Positions 14,411 through 22,490 of a stretch of 23,633 nucleotides of DNA are shown here, one piece after another. The position numbers and the translations under genes are program-made. How positions within the stretch are numbered: position 1 is the first letter of the stretch; every line of letters begins with the position of its first letter. This DNA is from a virus, in IMG/VR virus record IMGVR_UViG_3300040801_006091, positions 1-23,633 of that record; one strand, 5' to 3'. Under the pieces are notes generated by a model. The model did not search any database and was not told the origin of the DNA. It was given only the letters and a program-made list of their open reading frames with translations.

Positions 14411-15181
14411 TTAAACGTAATTTATGAATAAAAAACCAACTGTTCTAACTGGTTTTGTTTTTAATATTAATTGCCTAAACTCATCTTTTCTACTTGCATC
14501 TACATTTGCAAAATTGCCTAGTACATCACGCCCAATAAAGAACGTCCTTTTTAGGTTGTTGCCATAATTAAATGTTGAGTCTGCTAATTCATTTATTCTG
14601 TTGGCAATAATGTTGTTGTATGTTATATCTCCCATTTCTGGTGAACCCATTTCAATGACTCCCATTTCTGAAAATTGAAATAAAGATGGATATACAGATT
14701 GTGCGCTACCCATTTCAACTTCTCCCATTTCGGCTTCTGTATCTCCCATTTGCCAAAGACTAAGGGCTTCGGATATAACGTAAGACGGGGTTAAACCTAA
14801 AGGGTTCTCATGAACATAAACATCAAAACCTGCAGCACGTAAACGATCTTCTAAATAATCAGGTGACTGACGTGCAGGAATATCTCCAGGGTGATTCAAC
14901 TTGACAATGATCGCCGCTTTTCTGTCGGCAAGCGAAACTGATGTATTTGTAATCATACCCAAGCGCTCCTCCCAACGTGCGGCATCATCAGCTGTGAAGT
15001 TATCATTGTCAGGTAACACAGAATCTAACGTCAATGCAGAATCATAAACAGCACGATCCATGCTTTCAGATAGCGCATCGTACAATTTCTTCTTAGTGTC
15101 ATCGTTTTCACCACTAAAAGAACGGCCAGTTGGGAACAACTGACGTGTTAATTTTGATATTTGATTCTTGAACTTAGACAA
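14411..15181 (-). CDS. Baseplate wedge protein, Mu gp48-like (DUF2313/YmfQ)
   Basis: 256 residues. The gp48/YmfQ family pattern is clear: a helical N-terminus with QLFPTGRSF, WEERLGM, DRKAAIIVKL, DYLEDRLRAAGFDVYVHENP, and a C-terminal hydrophobic strand (TVGFLFINYV). It attaches to the J-like protein and connects fibres to the baseplate. Between residues 144 and 184 there is a short-period repeat of EMG triplets (151, 156, 172, 177, 182, plus QMG at 144), absent from the core family pattern. Its start overlaps the J-like gene by 8 nt. Confidence 0.78.
   Translation of the reverse strand: MSKFKNQISKLTRQLFPTGRSFSGENDDTKKKLYDALSESMDRAVYDSALTLDSVLPDNDNFTADDAARWEERLGMITNTSVSLADRKAAIIVKLNHPGDIPARQSPDYLEDRLRAAGFDVYVHENPLGLTPSYVISEALSLWQMGDTEAEMGEVEMGSAQSVYPSLFQFSEMGVIEMGSPEMGDITYNNIIANRINELADSTFNYGNNLKRTFFIGRDVLGNFANVDASRKDEFRQLILKTKPVRTVGFLFINYV
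14630..14752 (-). repeat. EMG micro-repeat inside the gp48-like gene
   Basis: Six copies of a (E/Q)-M-G codon triplet (residues 144-184), mostly five residues apart in two groups. On the + strand they appear as recurring ccCAT(T/C) units. In-frame and without stops, so expressed as a small insertion in the baseplate protein. Confidence 0.7.
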
Positions 15182-16328
15182 AAGTGATTGAATTTAAGTA
15201 AGGAATATCACCATCTTCAAAAGTAAACGTTGTTACTGACGAACCGTCAACGGAATAATCAGTAATTCCGAATGTTGAACCTGGAACTGCCTGCAAAATA
15301 ATTGAAACTATTCTGTTTGTATCAAAAATATCATTCTTTTCTGACAGTACGTCAATAGAATCGACAAAAGGTCTAACATCGTTCAATGCTGCCTCAATTG
15401 AATTTTCAATCAATGTTTGTTCAGCCGCCGTAAACGGTGAAGGGTCGATTGTAATATCAATATCTAATGGGGTTACCGCTAAATAATCAACCGTATCTGT
15501 TAATGGTTTTCTAGAAGGTCTTGACGCTGTAGGATCCTCAATTTGTGATTCCACTTCAGTAAGTATTGCTGTTGTAGGCGTTCCTTTTCCGTCAACTGAA
15601 TCAGCAATATTCGCTTCAACGTATAAATTCACTTTATTATTATCACCCGGTGCGGTGTACGGATAAGACTGTTTAACTCCTTGCGCATCTGAAGCCCATA
15701 AACGATAATCAGCACCTGCACCCCCTTGTGGTAAAAGCCTGAACGCCTCTATTGCCTTACGCCTGTACTCCTCAATATCTTCTGCGGCTTGCGGTTCTGT
15801 ATTTTCATTAGTTACAGTTGCTTGTGAGTCTAATCCTGCAATTGGAGCCGTTACAGTCATCGTGTCGTTAACCTGTAATTGAGATTCAAGTCCTGCTGTC
15901 AACGCTCTAACCTCTAGCGTTAATGGTGATGCTAATGTATACGTAGAATCAACAACGAATAAATAGCCAGCGTTTAACGAATCATCATCTGATTTAAAAG
16001 TAGTTCCCGCAGGAATAACAGTTCCAAGTGTTCCAGAAACCTGAATCTCATATTTCCCCTGAGTAGCTTTAAACGGATAACGACCCAATTTTATAAACCC
16101 CCAACGTTCCAATGTACCACCCTGAGCAACTGGATCAGCTGTATCAACAAAAATATTCTTTTGGACCTTACCAGTAAGTAGATAGTACAGCCTCAACTGG
16201 CCAGCAATAACAGATGCGTACGCTCGTAAGAATGATTTTCCAAACGACGGTATTGTAATATTATACTGAGCTTCTAAATCAGCTATAATATTACTGTATA
16301 TTTGCTCAGTTGTAGGTATGTTTATCAT
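15174..16328 (-). CDS. Baseplate J-like protein, Mu gp47-like
   Basis: 384 residues. Baseplate_J features in order: an N-terminal helix (IYSNIIADLEAQYNI), a RWGFIKLGRYPFKATQGKYEIQ segment, a beta region GTVIPAGTTFKSDD, EEYRRKAIEAFRLLPQGGAG, and the DYRLWASDAQGVKQSYPYTA motif. It forms the wedge that, in T4 terms, combines gp6-like functions. It is followed by the gp48-like gene with an 8-nt overlap. Length agrees with Mu gp47. Confidence 0.88.
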   Translation of the reverse strand: MINIPTTEQIYSNIIADLEAQYNITIPSFGKSFLRAYASVIAGQLRLYYLLTGKVQKNIFVDTADPVAQGGTLERWGFIKLGRYPFKATQGKYEIQVSGTLGTVIPAGTTFKSDDDSLNAGYLFVVDSTYTLASPLTLEVRALTAGLESQLQVNDTMTVTAPIAGLDSQATVTNENTEPQAAEDIEEYRRKAIEAFRLLPQGGAGADYRLWASDAQGVKQSYPYTAPGDNNKVNLYVEANIADSVDGKGTPTTAILTEVESQIEDPTASRPSRKPLTDTVDYLAVTPLDIDITIDPSPFTAAEQTLIENSIEAALNDVRPFVDSIDVLSEKNDIFDTNRIVSIILQAVPGSTFGITDYSVDGSSVTTFTFEDGDIPYLNSITFV

Positions 16329-16852
16329 GCTGTGATAATTTGGTAAACAATATTAATTTTTAAGTATGATGCAGCTCCTCCACCAGTAACATCTGAGGCA
16401 CATGAAATTTCTAATGGATTTTCTATTATTTCAGTTCCAGCACCTGCCTGTAAATTAGAAACCTTTTTGATAGACAAAGACGTTAATAATGAGGTGTCGA
16501 TTACGGCTGAAACAGCTGTTGAACTATTAAGTCCTACAAATATATCGTCGCTTGCAGAGAAAAGAGTTCCGTCAGGATCTATTTCTGCGGTACACAACTG
16601 AGGTATTATATTAATAGTTTCCCCTGACTCACAACCTAAGTCAGACAAAGATACCGTTACAGATCCAGTTGTATTTAAGTTGTTGAGTTGTGTTTTACTC
16701 AACTCAACTTCATATGATTTTAATTGCACGTTGTCATAGATGCTGTTTACCGATCTTTTTATATCATTAACATCATCCGCTCCAATATAATTTTTACGTG
16801 GTAAATCAACTTTACGAATATCCTCTTTGTCTGCAAATGTAATTTTACTCAT
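16325..16852 (-). CDS. Beta-rich virion protein, function unknown
   Basis: 175 residues. A short helical N-terminus (ADDVNDIKRSVNSIYDNV) leads to a beta-rich module starting YEVELSKTQLNNLNTTGSVT, a pattern that recurs in phage virion proteins with a jelly-roll-like head-fibre or baseplate-decoration module. It is placed between gp46- and gp47-like genes and overlaps each by 4 nt. This extra gene is not present in the Mu baseplate order. Role unknown; a baseplate-associated binding protein is one possibility. Confidence 0.6.
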   Translation of the reverse strand: MSKITFADKEDIRKVDLPRKNYIGADDVNDIKRSVNSIYDNVQLKSYEVELSKTQLNNLNTTGSVTVSLSDLGCESGETINIIPQLCTAEIDPDGTLFSASDDIFVGLNSSTAVSAVIDTSLLTSLSIKKVSNLQAGAGTEIIENPLEISCASDVTGGGAASYLKINIVYQIITA

Positions 16853-17370
16853 AATCCAAAATTAAGTGTATTTGGCAATCCAATACCGCTACCAAAAGTA
16901 TTAATATTACTTTGATTTTCCAATTCACCTTCGGTTGCGTTCCAAATATACGTGAATTCATTTGATTCTAATTCTGTAGGCTGGGTTAAAACAACCGATA
17001 TTTGAACACGATCAACCCCTAATATAGAAACGCTAACTGATATATTGGCAAAATCCTGTATGAATTGGAGGTCTTTATTAACTGATTGCTCTATAAATAA
17101 CCTACCTTTAGAATTTAATGATACGTTATTTAACGTTCGCTCGGTTTCACTGTTATATTGAATATCTGGGCTATTATCGTAAAGCAATGAATTGCCCCAG
17201 TAATCAAAACGTTCCTCGTTTTCGTCGTAATCTTTTGTAGATTGTTCAATATTGCCGCCAAAAAGGGCTAAATAAACCATATTTTGAAGGCCATCAATAA
17301 CAGAAAGATCGTTACCTGACTGGATTAAATCACCCCCATCAAAAGATTCTATGAGTTGTAAATCTGACAT
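16849..17370 (-). CDS. Baseplate protein, Mu gp46-like
   Basis: 173 residues. The gp46 pattern is present in the first 65 residues: LSVIDGLQNMVYLALFGGN with a following KDYDENEERFDYWGN, the W-G-N motif typical of the family, then a helical-beta tail. It probably lies between the hub and the wedge protein. Length is a little above Mu gp46. The start overlaps nothing and lies two bases after the tape-measure stop. Confidence 0.72.
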   Translation of the reverse strand: MSDLQLIESFDGGDLIQSGNDLSVIDGLQNMVYLALFGGNIEQSTKDYDENEERFDYWGNSLLYDNSPDIQYNSETERTLNNVSLNSKGRLFIEQSVNKDLQFIQDFANISVSVSILGVDRVQISVVLTQPTELESNEFTYIWNATEGELENQSNINTFGSGIGLPNTLNFGL

Positions 17371-17372
17371 AA

Positions 17373-19439
17373 TTAATTAGTTGTTGGTGCGTAAGGGAAT
17401 GAAACTCCAGACGCTCCACCGTTTCCTCCTCTATTCATATTCAACAGCCCTTTTAAATCCTCACCCATGGTTAGTTCGATTTGCTCTTTAGTTGTGTTTT
17501 CAACCGTTTCGCGCATACCATCTTGACGTGCTTTGTCGGGGTTTGCGACTCTCTTATCTTCTTCAGGAATATCTTGATTTAACCTAGATCTAAGCATAGT
17601 CCTTTTTTCTCTCGCTTCAGCTAACCTTTCTATTAATCTAGTTTTTGTGTTATCATAATCTCCAAAGCCCTGAATAAACTCAGAAAAAGCACCTTGATCT
17701 TTCTGAGTTTTGAGTTTTTGCTCTAACTCCAATATATTTTTTGATGATTCAGTAAGCATTTGCTGAGCGGCATCCCTTTCGGCTTTCTTATCCATTTGCT
17801 CAATTAGATCTTTATGAGCGATTGTTAGATCATCTATAGCCCCTTTCTGTAAGTTGTACTGCTTAGTAACTCCAGGCTGTAACCTTTCTAATTTAGCTAG
17901 ATTATTCTTATAAGATTCGCTCTCAGGATTAAGCTTCTTTAATTTCCCAAACAACAAATCCATTTCAACCCGCTGATCAATCGTATTGTCAAGCGCTCGT
18001 TTTTGAACCTCATTGTTTAAACGCTGCGCGCGTGTTTGGGAACTAAACTCACTGCTTAATGCGGCAACCGCAGCACCAGCAGCAACAGCAACACCAATAA
18101 ATAAACCTAATGGATTCGCAGACATTGCTGCATTCCATGCTATTTGGGCAATTCTAGCCGCTTTCACAACTGCATTAAAGGCTATAACGCCGTATTTATA
18201 GATTGCAAATGCTTTTGTAGCAATACCAACAATTCCTGAAACCGCCGAAACAGCAAGTGCTAAACCTCCAACAGCCGCCGCGACTTTCATTATTGTTTTC
18301 ACAGTACCTCTGTTTTCCGAAACCCACGTTGAGAATTTTTCGATTAATGGGGTTATCTTCTCAACAGCTTTAGATACTAATGGAATTAATGCTTCACCTA
18401 ATGAAATGGCTACGTTTGTCAGCCTTGTTTTCATCTGCTCTAATTTGAAACCTGAAGTGTTAGTTCTATTTTCAAATTCTTTTTGAACACTGCCAGCGTT
18501 AGCCGTAGCGTCTCTAGAAGCGTTTATTTTAGATTCTAAACCGTCAAAATTCTTAGCCAACAATTGTATTTGTAAACCGTATTCACCGAAATTACTAAAA
18601 TATTCGTCCTGAGCTTTTCCTGATAACTTAGATCCTTTCTCAATTATAGCCATCATTCCAGCTGCACCACCTCCAGCCTCTTCAAAAACAGGTCTAAGCT
18701 GTTTGTTTTGCATCGTTGTTTTAATAAAACGCTGCATTATAGTTGCTGAAATTTCAGCACTTTTACCCATAGATATAAACTGAGAACCAAATGCGGCTAA
18801 TTCACTACCAGATGCCTCGGCAACTCTAGCCACTGAAGAACCACCTTTTGCCATGAAGTTAACTAATTGATCAGATGCTGCAGCTGTGGTGTTACCGAAC
18901 ATGTTAATCGTGTCCATTACTGCTTCTGTTTGCTTTATAGTCCCTCCTAATGCGTTTCTAGTTTTAATAAAAGCTTCTCCAGCTAAATCACCACTAATAC
19001 CAAACGCGACCCCCATTTTACCAGCAATTCTGGAAACCCTATCTAAATCTTTAATAGCCACACCACCCTGAGCTAGATTAGCCATCAATCCAGCTGCTTC
19101 CTCGGAGCTAGTTCCTAAATCTATCCCTAATGCTTTAGCTTGATCTCCGAGTTGTTTAAATTGAGATGAGCCGATTTCTACATTTGCTACTTTTGCAACA
19201 TCAGCCATTGCACTCTCAAATTTAACGGCTTCCCTAGTCGCCAAAGCTAAAGGTGCAATAATAGCCGCCCCCATCATTGCAGATTGTCGCGAAATAGAAA
19301 AGGCCCGATCACTAATTTTGCGAGATTTTCGTTCCATACGAGCCATTGACGACTCCGCCGATCGACTCATCTTGTTTACCGGTCCGCTGAATTTATCAAC
19401 TGCGGTAAAAATTGAAGGAACTACATACTTTTTACTCAC
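17373..19439 (-). CDS. Tail tape measure protein (TP901 family)
   Basis: 688 residues, started at a GTG (19439-19437). The TP901 core is around 60-260: LATREAVKFESAMADVAKVA, then helical repeats with LGIDLGTSSEEAAGLMANLAQGG. Long hydrophobic segments lie at about 385-465 (VAAAVGGLALAVSAVSGIVG and AWNAAMSANPLGLFIGVAVA). The C-terminal part is charged coiled coil. The length suggests a tail of about 100 nm if the usual 0.15 nm per residue holds. The GTG overlaps the stop of the frameshift extension of the chaperone, as usual for this cassette. Confidence 0.88.
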   Translation of the reverse strand: MSKKYVVPSIFTAVDKFSGPVNKMSRSAESSMARMERKSRKISDRAFSISRQSAMMGAAIIAPLALATREAVKFESAMADVAKVANVEIGSSQFKQLGDQAKALGIDLGTSSEEAAGLMANLAQGGVAIKDLDRVSRIAGKMGVAFGISGDLAGEAFIKTRNALGGTIKQTEAVMDTINMFGNTTAAASDQLVNFMAKGGSSVARVAEASGSELAAFGSQFISMGKSAEISATIMQRFIKTTMQNKQLRPVFEEAGGGAAGMMAIIEKGSKLSGKAQDEYFSNFGEYGLQIQLLAKNFDGLESKINASRDATANAGSVQKEFENRTNTSGFKLEQMKTRLTNVAISLGEALIPLVSKAVEKITPLIEKFSTWVSENRGTVKTIMKVAAAVGGLALAVSAVSGIVGIATKAFAIYKYGVIAFNAVVKAARIAQIAWNAAMSANPLGLFIGVAVAAGAAVAALSSEFSSQTRAQRLNNEVQKRALDNTIDQRVEMDLLFGKLKKLNPESESYKNNLAKLERLQPGVTKQYNLQKGAIDDLTIAHKDLIEQMDKKAERDAAQQMLTESSKNILELEQKLKTQKDQGAFSEFIQGFGDYDNTKTRLIERLAEAREKRTMLRSRLNQDIPEEDKRVANPDKARQDGMRETVENTTKEQIELTMGEDLKGLLNMNRGGNGGASGVSFPYAPTTN

Positions 19440-19614
19440 TTTCTTCTATATTTATGGATAACGACTTTTCCAACTCTATACTGTCATTATACCAATATAT
19501 TAAACCAAAATGATCCCTATCGTTTAAATAGAGATCATCTACAGTTTTCGGGCTCCAATGATAAGTTCTAACAACAGAACGAATCATGGCATCGATCTCT
19601 ACTTCGCTTAGAAG
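19432..19614 (-). CDS. Frameshift extension of the tail-assembly chaperone (Mu gp42/gpGT-type)
   Basis: Reading in the -1 frame from the slippery site gives 60 residues up to TAA at 19434-19432: LLSEVEIDAMIRSVVRTYHW, then SPKTVDDLYL and DRDHFGLIYWYND. The pattern of small helices with a YHW and an L-I-Y-W-Y motif matches the C-terminal part of Mu-type chaperone fusions. It has no clear start of its own, only an internal ATG at residue 10, so production by frameshifting from the upstream gene is likely. A fused product would be 194 residues. Its stop overlaps the tape-measure GTG. Confidence 0.75.
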   Translation of the reverse strand, partial: LLSEVEIDAMIRSVVRTYHWSPKTVDDLYLNDRDHFGLIYWYNDSIELEKSLSINIEESE

Positions 19615-20015
19615 AAAAAAATCGCAATGCTCGAGGCTAGGCTGTTATCTTCAGAACTTAATTCGGAAATAACATTGAAATGCTGTCCGGTAAGCGCTGA
19701 GATATATGCTAGAATACGACCGTCAGAATCACCGGCCTGAACACGACCAGAATTTAAACGCTGCCGGTATTCCTTAACCTTCAATTGTGTTTTAAACTTC
19801 AATTCACTAACAGATCCGTTCTCACCAATTGGAAAAACCAACGGCATTACGATCTCTTTTGTATCTTCATCAATTGTAATATCACCATTTTCAACGGCTT
19901 CAATCAACTGATCAACATACTCTTTGTTGCTTTCTATTTTACGTTTACGAAAACGGCATTCTTTTAACCATCCGTGAACTTCCTGTTCTGCAACTTCATA
20001 ACTGACTGCTGACAT
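19608..20015 (-). CDS. Tail-assembly chaperone, short form (gpG/gp41-type)
   Basis: 135 residues, mainly helical and beta mixture: EQEVHGWLKECRFRKRKIES, a beta stretch around residues 46-70 (EIVMPLVFPIGENG), KTQLKVKEYRQRL, and LAYISALTGQHFNVISELS near the end. It should bind tape measure protein during tail assembly. It lies between tube and tape measure, the conserved place, and ends in ...IAIFFF at a T-rich slippery site that allows a -1 extension. The size matches Mu gp41. Confidence 0.8.
   Translation of the reverse strand: MSAVSYEVAEQEVHGWLKECRFRKRKIESNKEYVDQLIEAVENGDITIDEDTKEIVMPLVFPIGENGSVSELKFKTQLKVKEYRQRLNSGRVQAGDSDGRILAYISALTGQHFNVISELSSEDNSLASSIAIFFF
19614..19620 (-). promoter_or_regulatory. 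-1 frameshift slippery heptamer T TTT TTC
   Basis: Codons are ATT TTT TTC TTC TAA in the chaperone frame, giving the classic X XXY YYZ heptamer two codons before the stop. A weak hairpin (CTTC-TAAGC-GAAG) follows at once. Slipping back one base enters the 60-residue extension. The site occurs in the same place as in lambda G/GT and Mu-like phages. Confidence 0.75.
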
Positions 20016-20033
20016 ATTTATCTGTTTTTAAGA

Positions 20034-20441
20034 TTATCCAACTATTTTTCTGAATTGACCCGATCGAATAGTCAACTGAAACGTTCCTGCATTGATGTCT
20101 GGCTGAATATCACCAACAGGGAATCCCGTCCCTTTCCATGTTGTCCCGTTCACTACGGAAAACGTCCATGTTCCGGAAACGGGATTCGCAGCCAGTTGGT
20201 TTACAAAATCAGCATCCTCGCGAACGTTCATATCGTTCTCAATCGTAGCCTGCAACATTCCAAGAACACGATTCATTTGCCGAATAGGTGATCCATCACC
20301 TGCAACTTGGCTTTGGTCATCGTTGGTTCTAAACCCTCCTTGATCGTAAGTGTTCCCTTCATTTGCTTTTGGAAAAAAACTGCGATCTCCCAAAACAGGG
20401 TGTGATACAGTTATTTCCGTAATATCTCCGTGTGTAGCCAT
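20034..20441 (-). CDS. Tail tube protein (Mu gpM-like)
   Basis: 135 residues, beta-rich. Recognisable segments: EITVSHPVLGDRSFFPKANE, YDQGGFRTNDDQSQVAGDG near residue 35-50, LQATIENDMN, and a C-terminal GTFQLTIRSGQFRKIVG. It forms the inner tube, stacked in hexamers below the sheath. It directly follows the sheath gene (12 nt), the fixed order of contractile tails. Confidence 0.82.
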   Translation of the reverse strand: MATHGDITEITVSHPVLGDRSFFPKANEGNTYDQGGFRTNDDQSQVAGDGSPIRQMNRVLGMLQATIENDMNVREDADFVNQLAANPVSGTWTFSVVNGTTWKGTGFPVGDIQPDINAGTFQLTIRSGQFRKIVG

Positions 20442-20453
20442 TATCTATAATTT

Positions 20454-21965
20454 TTATGATCCGAAATTAAAACCTGCCTGAACAGTTGTTGATGCAATTC
20501 TCACCGTTCCTGTACGCTTATACTTGAAGAACGTTTCCAGTCGATCTGGATTAGTCCCCGAAATATTGACGACAATTGAATCCTGCATAAATGGAGCGTC
20601 TGCAATTAACGCTCTACGCGACAAATCATCTGCGTACTCATCGATAACAGCTGTCCACGTCTTAGGTTTAACAACATTTGAAGCCGTCACAATATCATCA
20701 TCGTTACTGATTGAATGATCAATTACGTAAATATCCTGAAGTAAGTAGTAACCGAACTTCACATTGAAATCAATCATTAAATTACGTGGGTATCTGAATT
20801 GTGGCGGAACCTCACCAACAGGATGGTAAGTAGTTACAAAGTCCTCCACCTTATATTGACCAGACGACAACGTTACTGTCGAATTTCCTTTTTTTACGTA
20901 TGCGTCACGATTATTGTAATCTGACATCGTTCCAATCAACGTTGGTGTAGGCATATCTGGATATTTATTACCCGCAACATCCAGGTTTGGAGTATCCTGA
21001 GCAATATTAGCAAACAAGACAGTCATGTTTGCAGCAGCCTCTAATGGGTGACCTTTAGAAAGCGGTGCTGGTGCTACTGCGTTTGTAACCTCAGTTTTTC
21101 TTGCGTCAGTAATTGTTGTGTCGTTGTCAGCAACCGATCCTGCAATTGCGATAAATGGACGCATGATAATTCCAGTATAACGACCAGTTGGCGTTGTTGG
21201 ATCAGGTTTACCGTTGAAAGTTTCTAATTCATTTAACGTCGCAGTAACCAACCCGTAAGTATTCAGAACAATTGTATTCCAATCATCACCGAAGTTATTC
21301 AACGCTGCTGTTAAGGTTGGAGTTCCTGACCCTGTAGCTGTTTCAGCAATAGCATAAGTAAGTGCCGCATCCTCATCACCTGTATCAACCGAAACGGTTA
21401 AATCTTGAGAGGTAAGTCCTGCCCATTTAGCCGTCAAAGTAACAACTCCTAATGCGGATGAGGCTGTAAAAGGGCAACCAAGAACATTATTTATAACATC
21501 CGTTATTTTAGTTGCTACTTGTGTAGCTGTATCACCGTCCTCGATGTTAACACCATACGAATCGCCGTCAAGAATATAACGTCCACCAATAACCACTGTA
21601 TGAGTCGTATTAGCGTCAGCCGTACCTGTAACGGTAATAGTTTGCTCGTTAGCAACAGCTCCAGCAGCTTCTTCTTGAGAATAAACGATTGTAGGAATAC
21701 CCCCAACTCCACCAGCGTTAGGACGTAAAATACGCATCGCCATATGAATTGGCGAACCGTAACCATAAATTTCACCAGCCTGTTGAGCTGATGTTATTTC
21801 TTTTGGTTCATCAAACGTTACCGTTCCTTGATTTGCTGTGTTTGCTTCTCCTAGAATTGCGATTCTCTGAGGCAAGTTTGGAGTTGTATTTGAAAAATCC
21901 CCTTTGATTATTTTATAACCAACTACTCGGGAAATTCTTTCAGTGCCTACTGCATTACTCGACAT
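20454..21965 (-). CDS. Contractile tail sheath protein
   Basis: 503 residues. It carries the sheath pattern: LPQRIAILGEANTANQGTVT, ITSAQQAGEIYGYGSPIHMA, MRILRPNAGGVGGIPTIVYS in the N-terminal third, a variable insertion (about 110-230, protruding domain), and a C-terminal domain with FKYKRTGTVRIAS. It forms the outer contractile layer. It is the first gene of the tail unit, immediately downstream of the late promoter region at 22000-22053. Length is typical of Mu gpL-type sheaths. Confidence 0.88.
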   Translation of the reverse strand: MSSNAVGTERISRVVGYKIIKGDFSNTTPNLPQRIAILGEANTANQGTVTFDEPKEITSAQQAGEIYGYGSPIHMAMRILRPNAGGVGGIPTIVYSQEEAAGAVANEQTITVTGTADANTTHTVVIGGRYILDGDSYGVNIEDGDTATQVATKITDVINNVLGCPFTASSALGVVTLTAKWAGLTSQDLTVSVDTGDEDAALTYAIAETATGSGTPTLTAALNNFGDDWNTIVLNTYGLVTATLNELETFNGKPDPTTPTGRYTGIIMRPFIAIAGSVADNDTTITDARKTEVTNAVAPAPLSKGHPLEAAANMTVLFANIAQDTPNLDVAGNKYPDMPTPTLIGTMSDYNNRDAYVKKGNSTVTLSSGQYKVEDFVTTYHPVGEVPPQFRYPRNLMIDFNVKFGYYLLQDIYVIDHSISNDDDIVTASNVVKPKTWTAVIDEYADDLSRRALIADAPFMQDSIVVNISGTNPDRLETFFKYKRTGTVRIASTTVQAGFNFGS

Positions 21966-21999
21966 ATATTTGAAATTTTAAGTTCAATAACTTTGACTC

Positions 22000-22053
22000 C
22001 AAAAATAAAGCGATTTAAACCAGCGTTTTTTGTTTATGCCTTTTTTCGGCATA
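22000..22053 (-). promoter_or_regulatory. Late promoter region with palindromic box, copy 2 (tail unit)
   Basis: Palindrome TATGCC-N7-GGCATA at 22035-22053 with the same ten-base extension (to 22025) as copy 1. A consensus -7 element TATTTTTG lies on the - strand at 22007-22000, 18 bp from the box and about 35 bases before the sheath ATG. The -33 position lacks TTTG, as in copy 1, so activation by a bound protein is likely. Confidence 0.65.
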
Positions 22054-22126
22054 AAATAATAAAACCGATTGAAATTGATTATGTTTACGCAGGTGTTATT
22101 TTAATAATTAGTTATTTTTTAGTTTT

Positions 22127-22163
22127 AATCCGATTGTCGCCAGATGATCGGATTTTTTTTTTT
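22127..22163 (+). terminator. Rho-independent terminator on the + strand
   Basis: Arms AATCCGAT (22127-22134) and ATCGGATT (22147-22154) with a 12-nt loop, followed by T at 22153-22163. On the + strand it is a textbook terminator. No + strand gene that it could end is visible between it and the sheath promoter, so it may end an unidentified small RNA, or read-through on this strand, or be a remnant near the phage end. Confidence 0.65.
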
Positions 22164-22271
22164 GCCCGCATAAATCCCGTTCGTTGTCGCCCACAAATGT
22201 TCAGCCAAAGAAAACGTTTAACTCGTCAGAGGTAAAGGATTTTTCGACGCTGATAAAAATAAAATGGAAGG

Positions 22272-22490
22272 ATGGAGGAAATTACAAAAGTGGTATTTGT
22301 ACCAACAAAAGATTTTTCAATAATAAAAGAAATTCAAAATCAATTAAGACTAACTGGTTACACTGGTATTAGTTGAAGGATAAATGGATACGGAAGTGGA
22401 CATAACTTTATTGTGTCATCGACAGATAATAATCTCTTGACAGAATATATTCGGCACCTCCAATCTGTACAAGAACGGTTGATTGATTAA
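22272..22490 (+). pseudogene. Small gene with in-frame TGA, function unknown
   Basis: From ATG 22272 the frame reads MEEITKVVFVPTKDFS, IIKEIQNQLRLTGYTGIS, then TGA at 22374-22376 (codon 35), then INGYGSGHNFIVSSTDNN and YIRHLQSVQERLID, TAA at 22488-22490. The composition on both sides of the TGA looks protein-like and continuous. A TGG to TGA change (Trp in GISWRING) would explain it. The TGA is more likely a nonsense mutation than recoding, because TGA ends other genes here. I do not recognise the family. It could be host DNA flanking the prophage or a phage gene. Confidence 0.4.

Noticed and set aside
21993-22235. 80-codon open frame on the + strand from a TTG near the sheath promoter
   Set aside because: It runs through the palindrome, the promoter and the terminator T-run (poly-Phe); no ATG start and composition follows the non-coding elements.
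22184-22372. 62-codon frame on the + strand from TTG, overlapping the broken small gene
   Set aside because: No ATG, third positions unusually G-rich for this sequence, and the overlapping frame from 22272 looks more protein-like. A truncated remnant cannot be fully excluded.
22374-22376. TGA as evidence of a recoded genetic code (TGA = Trp)
   Set aside because: TGA serves as a stop in the 44-residue late gene and in the window's last frame, and phage genes contain no other in-frame TGA, so code change is unlikely.
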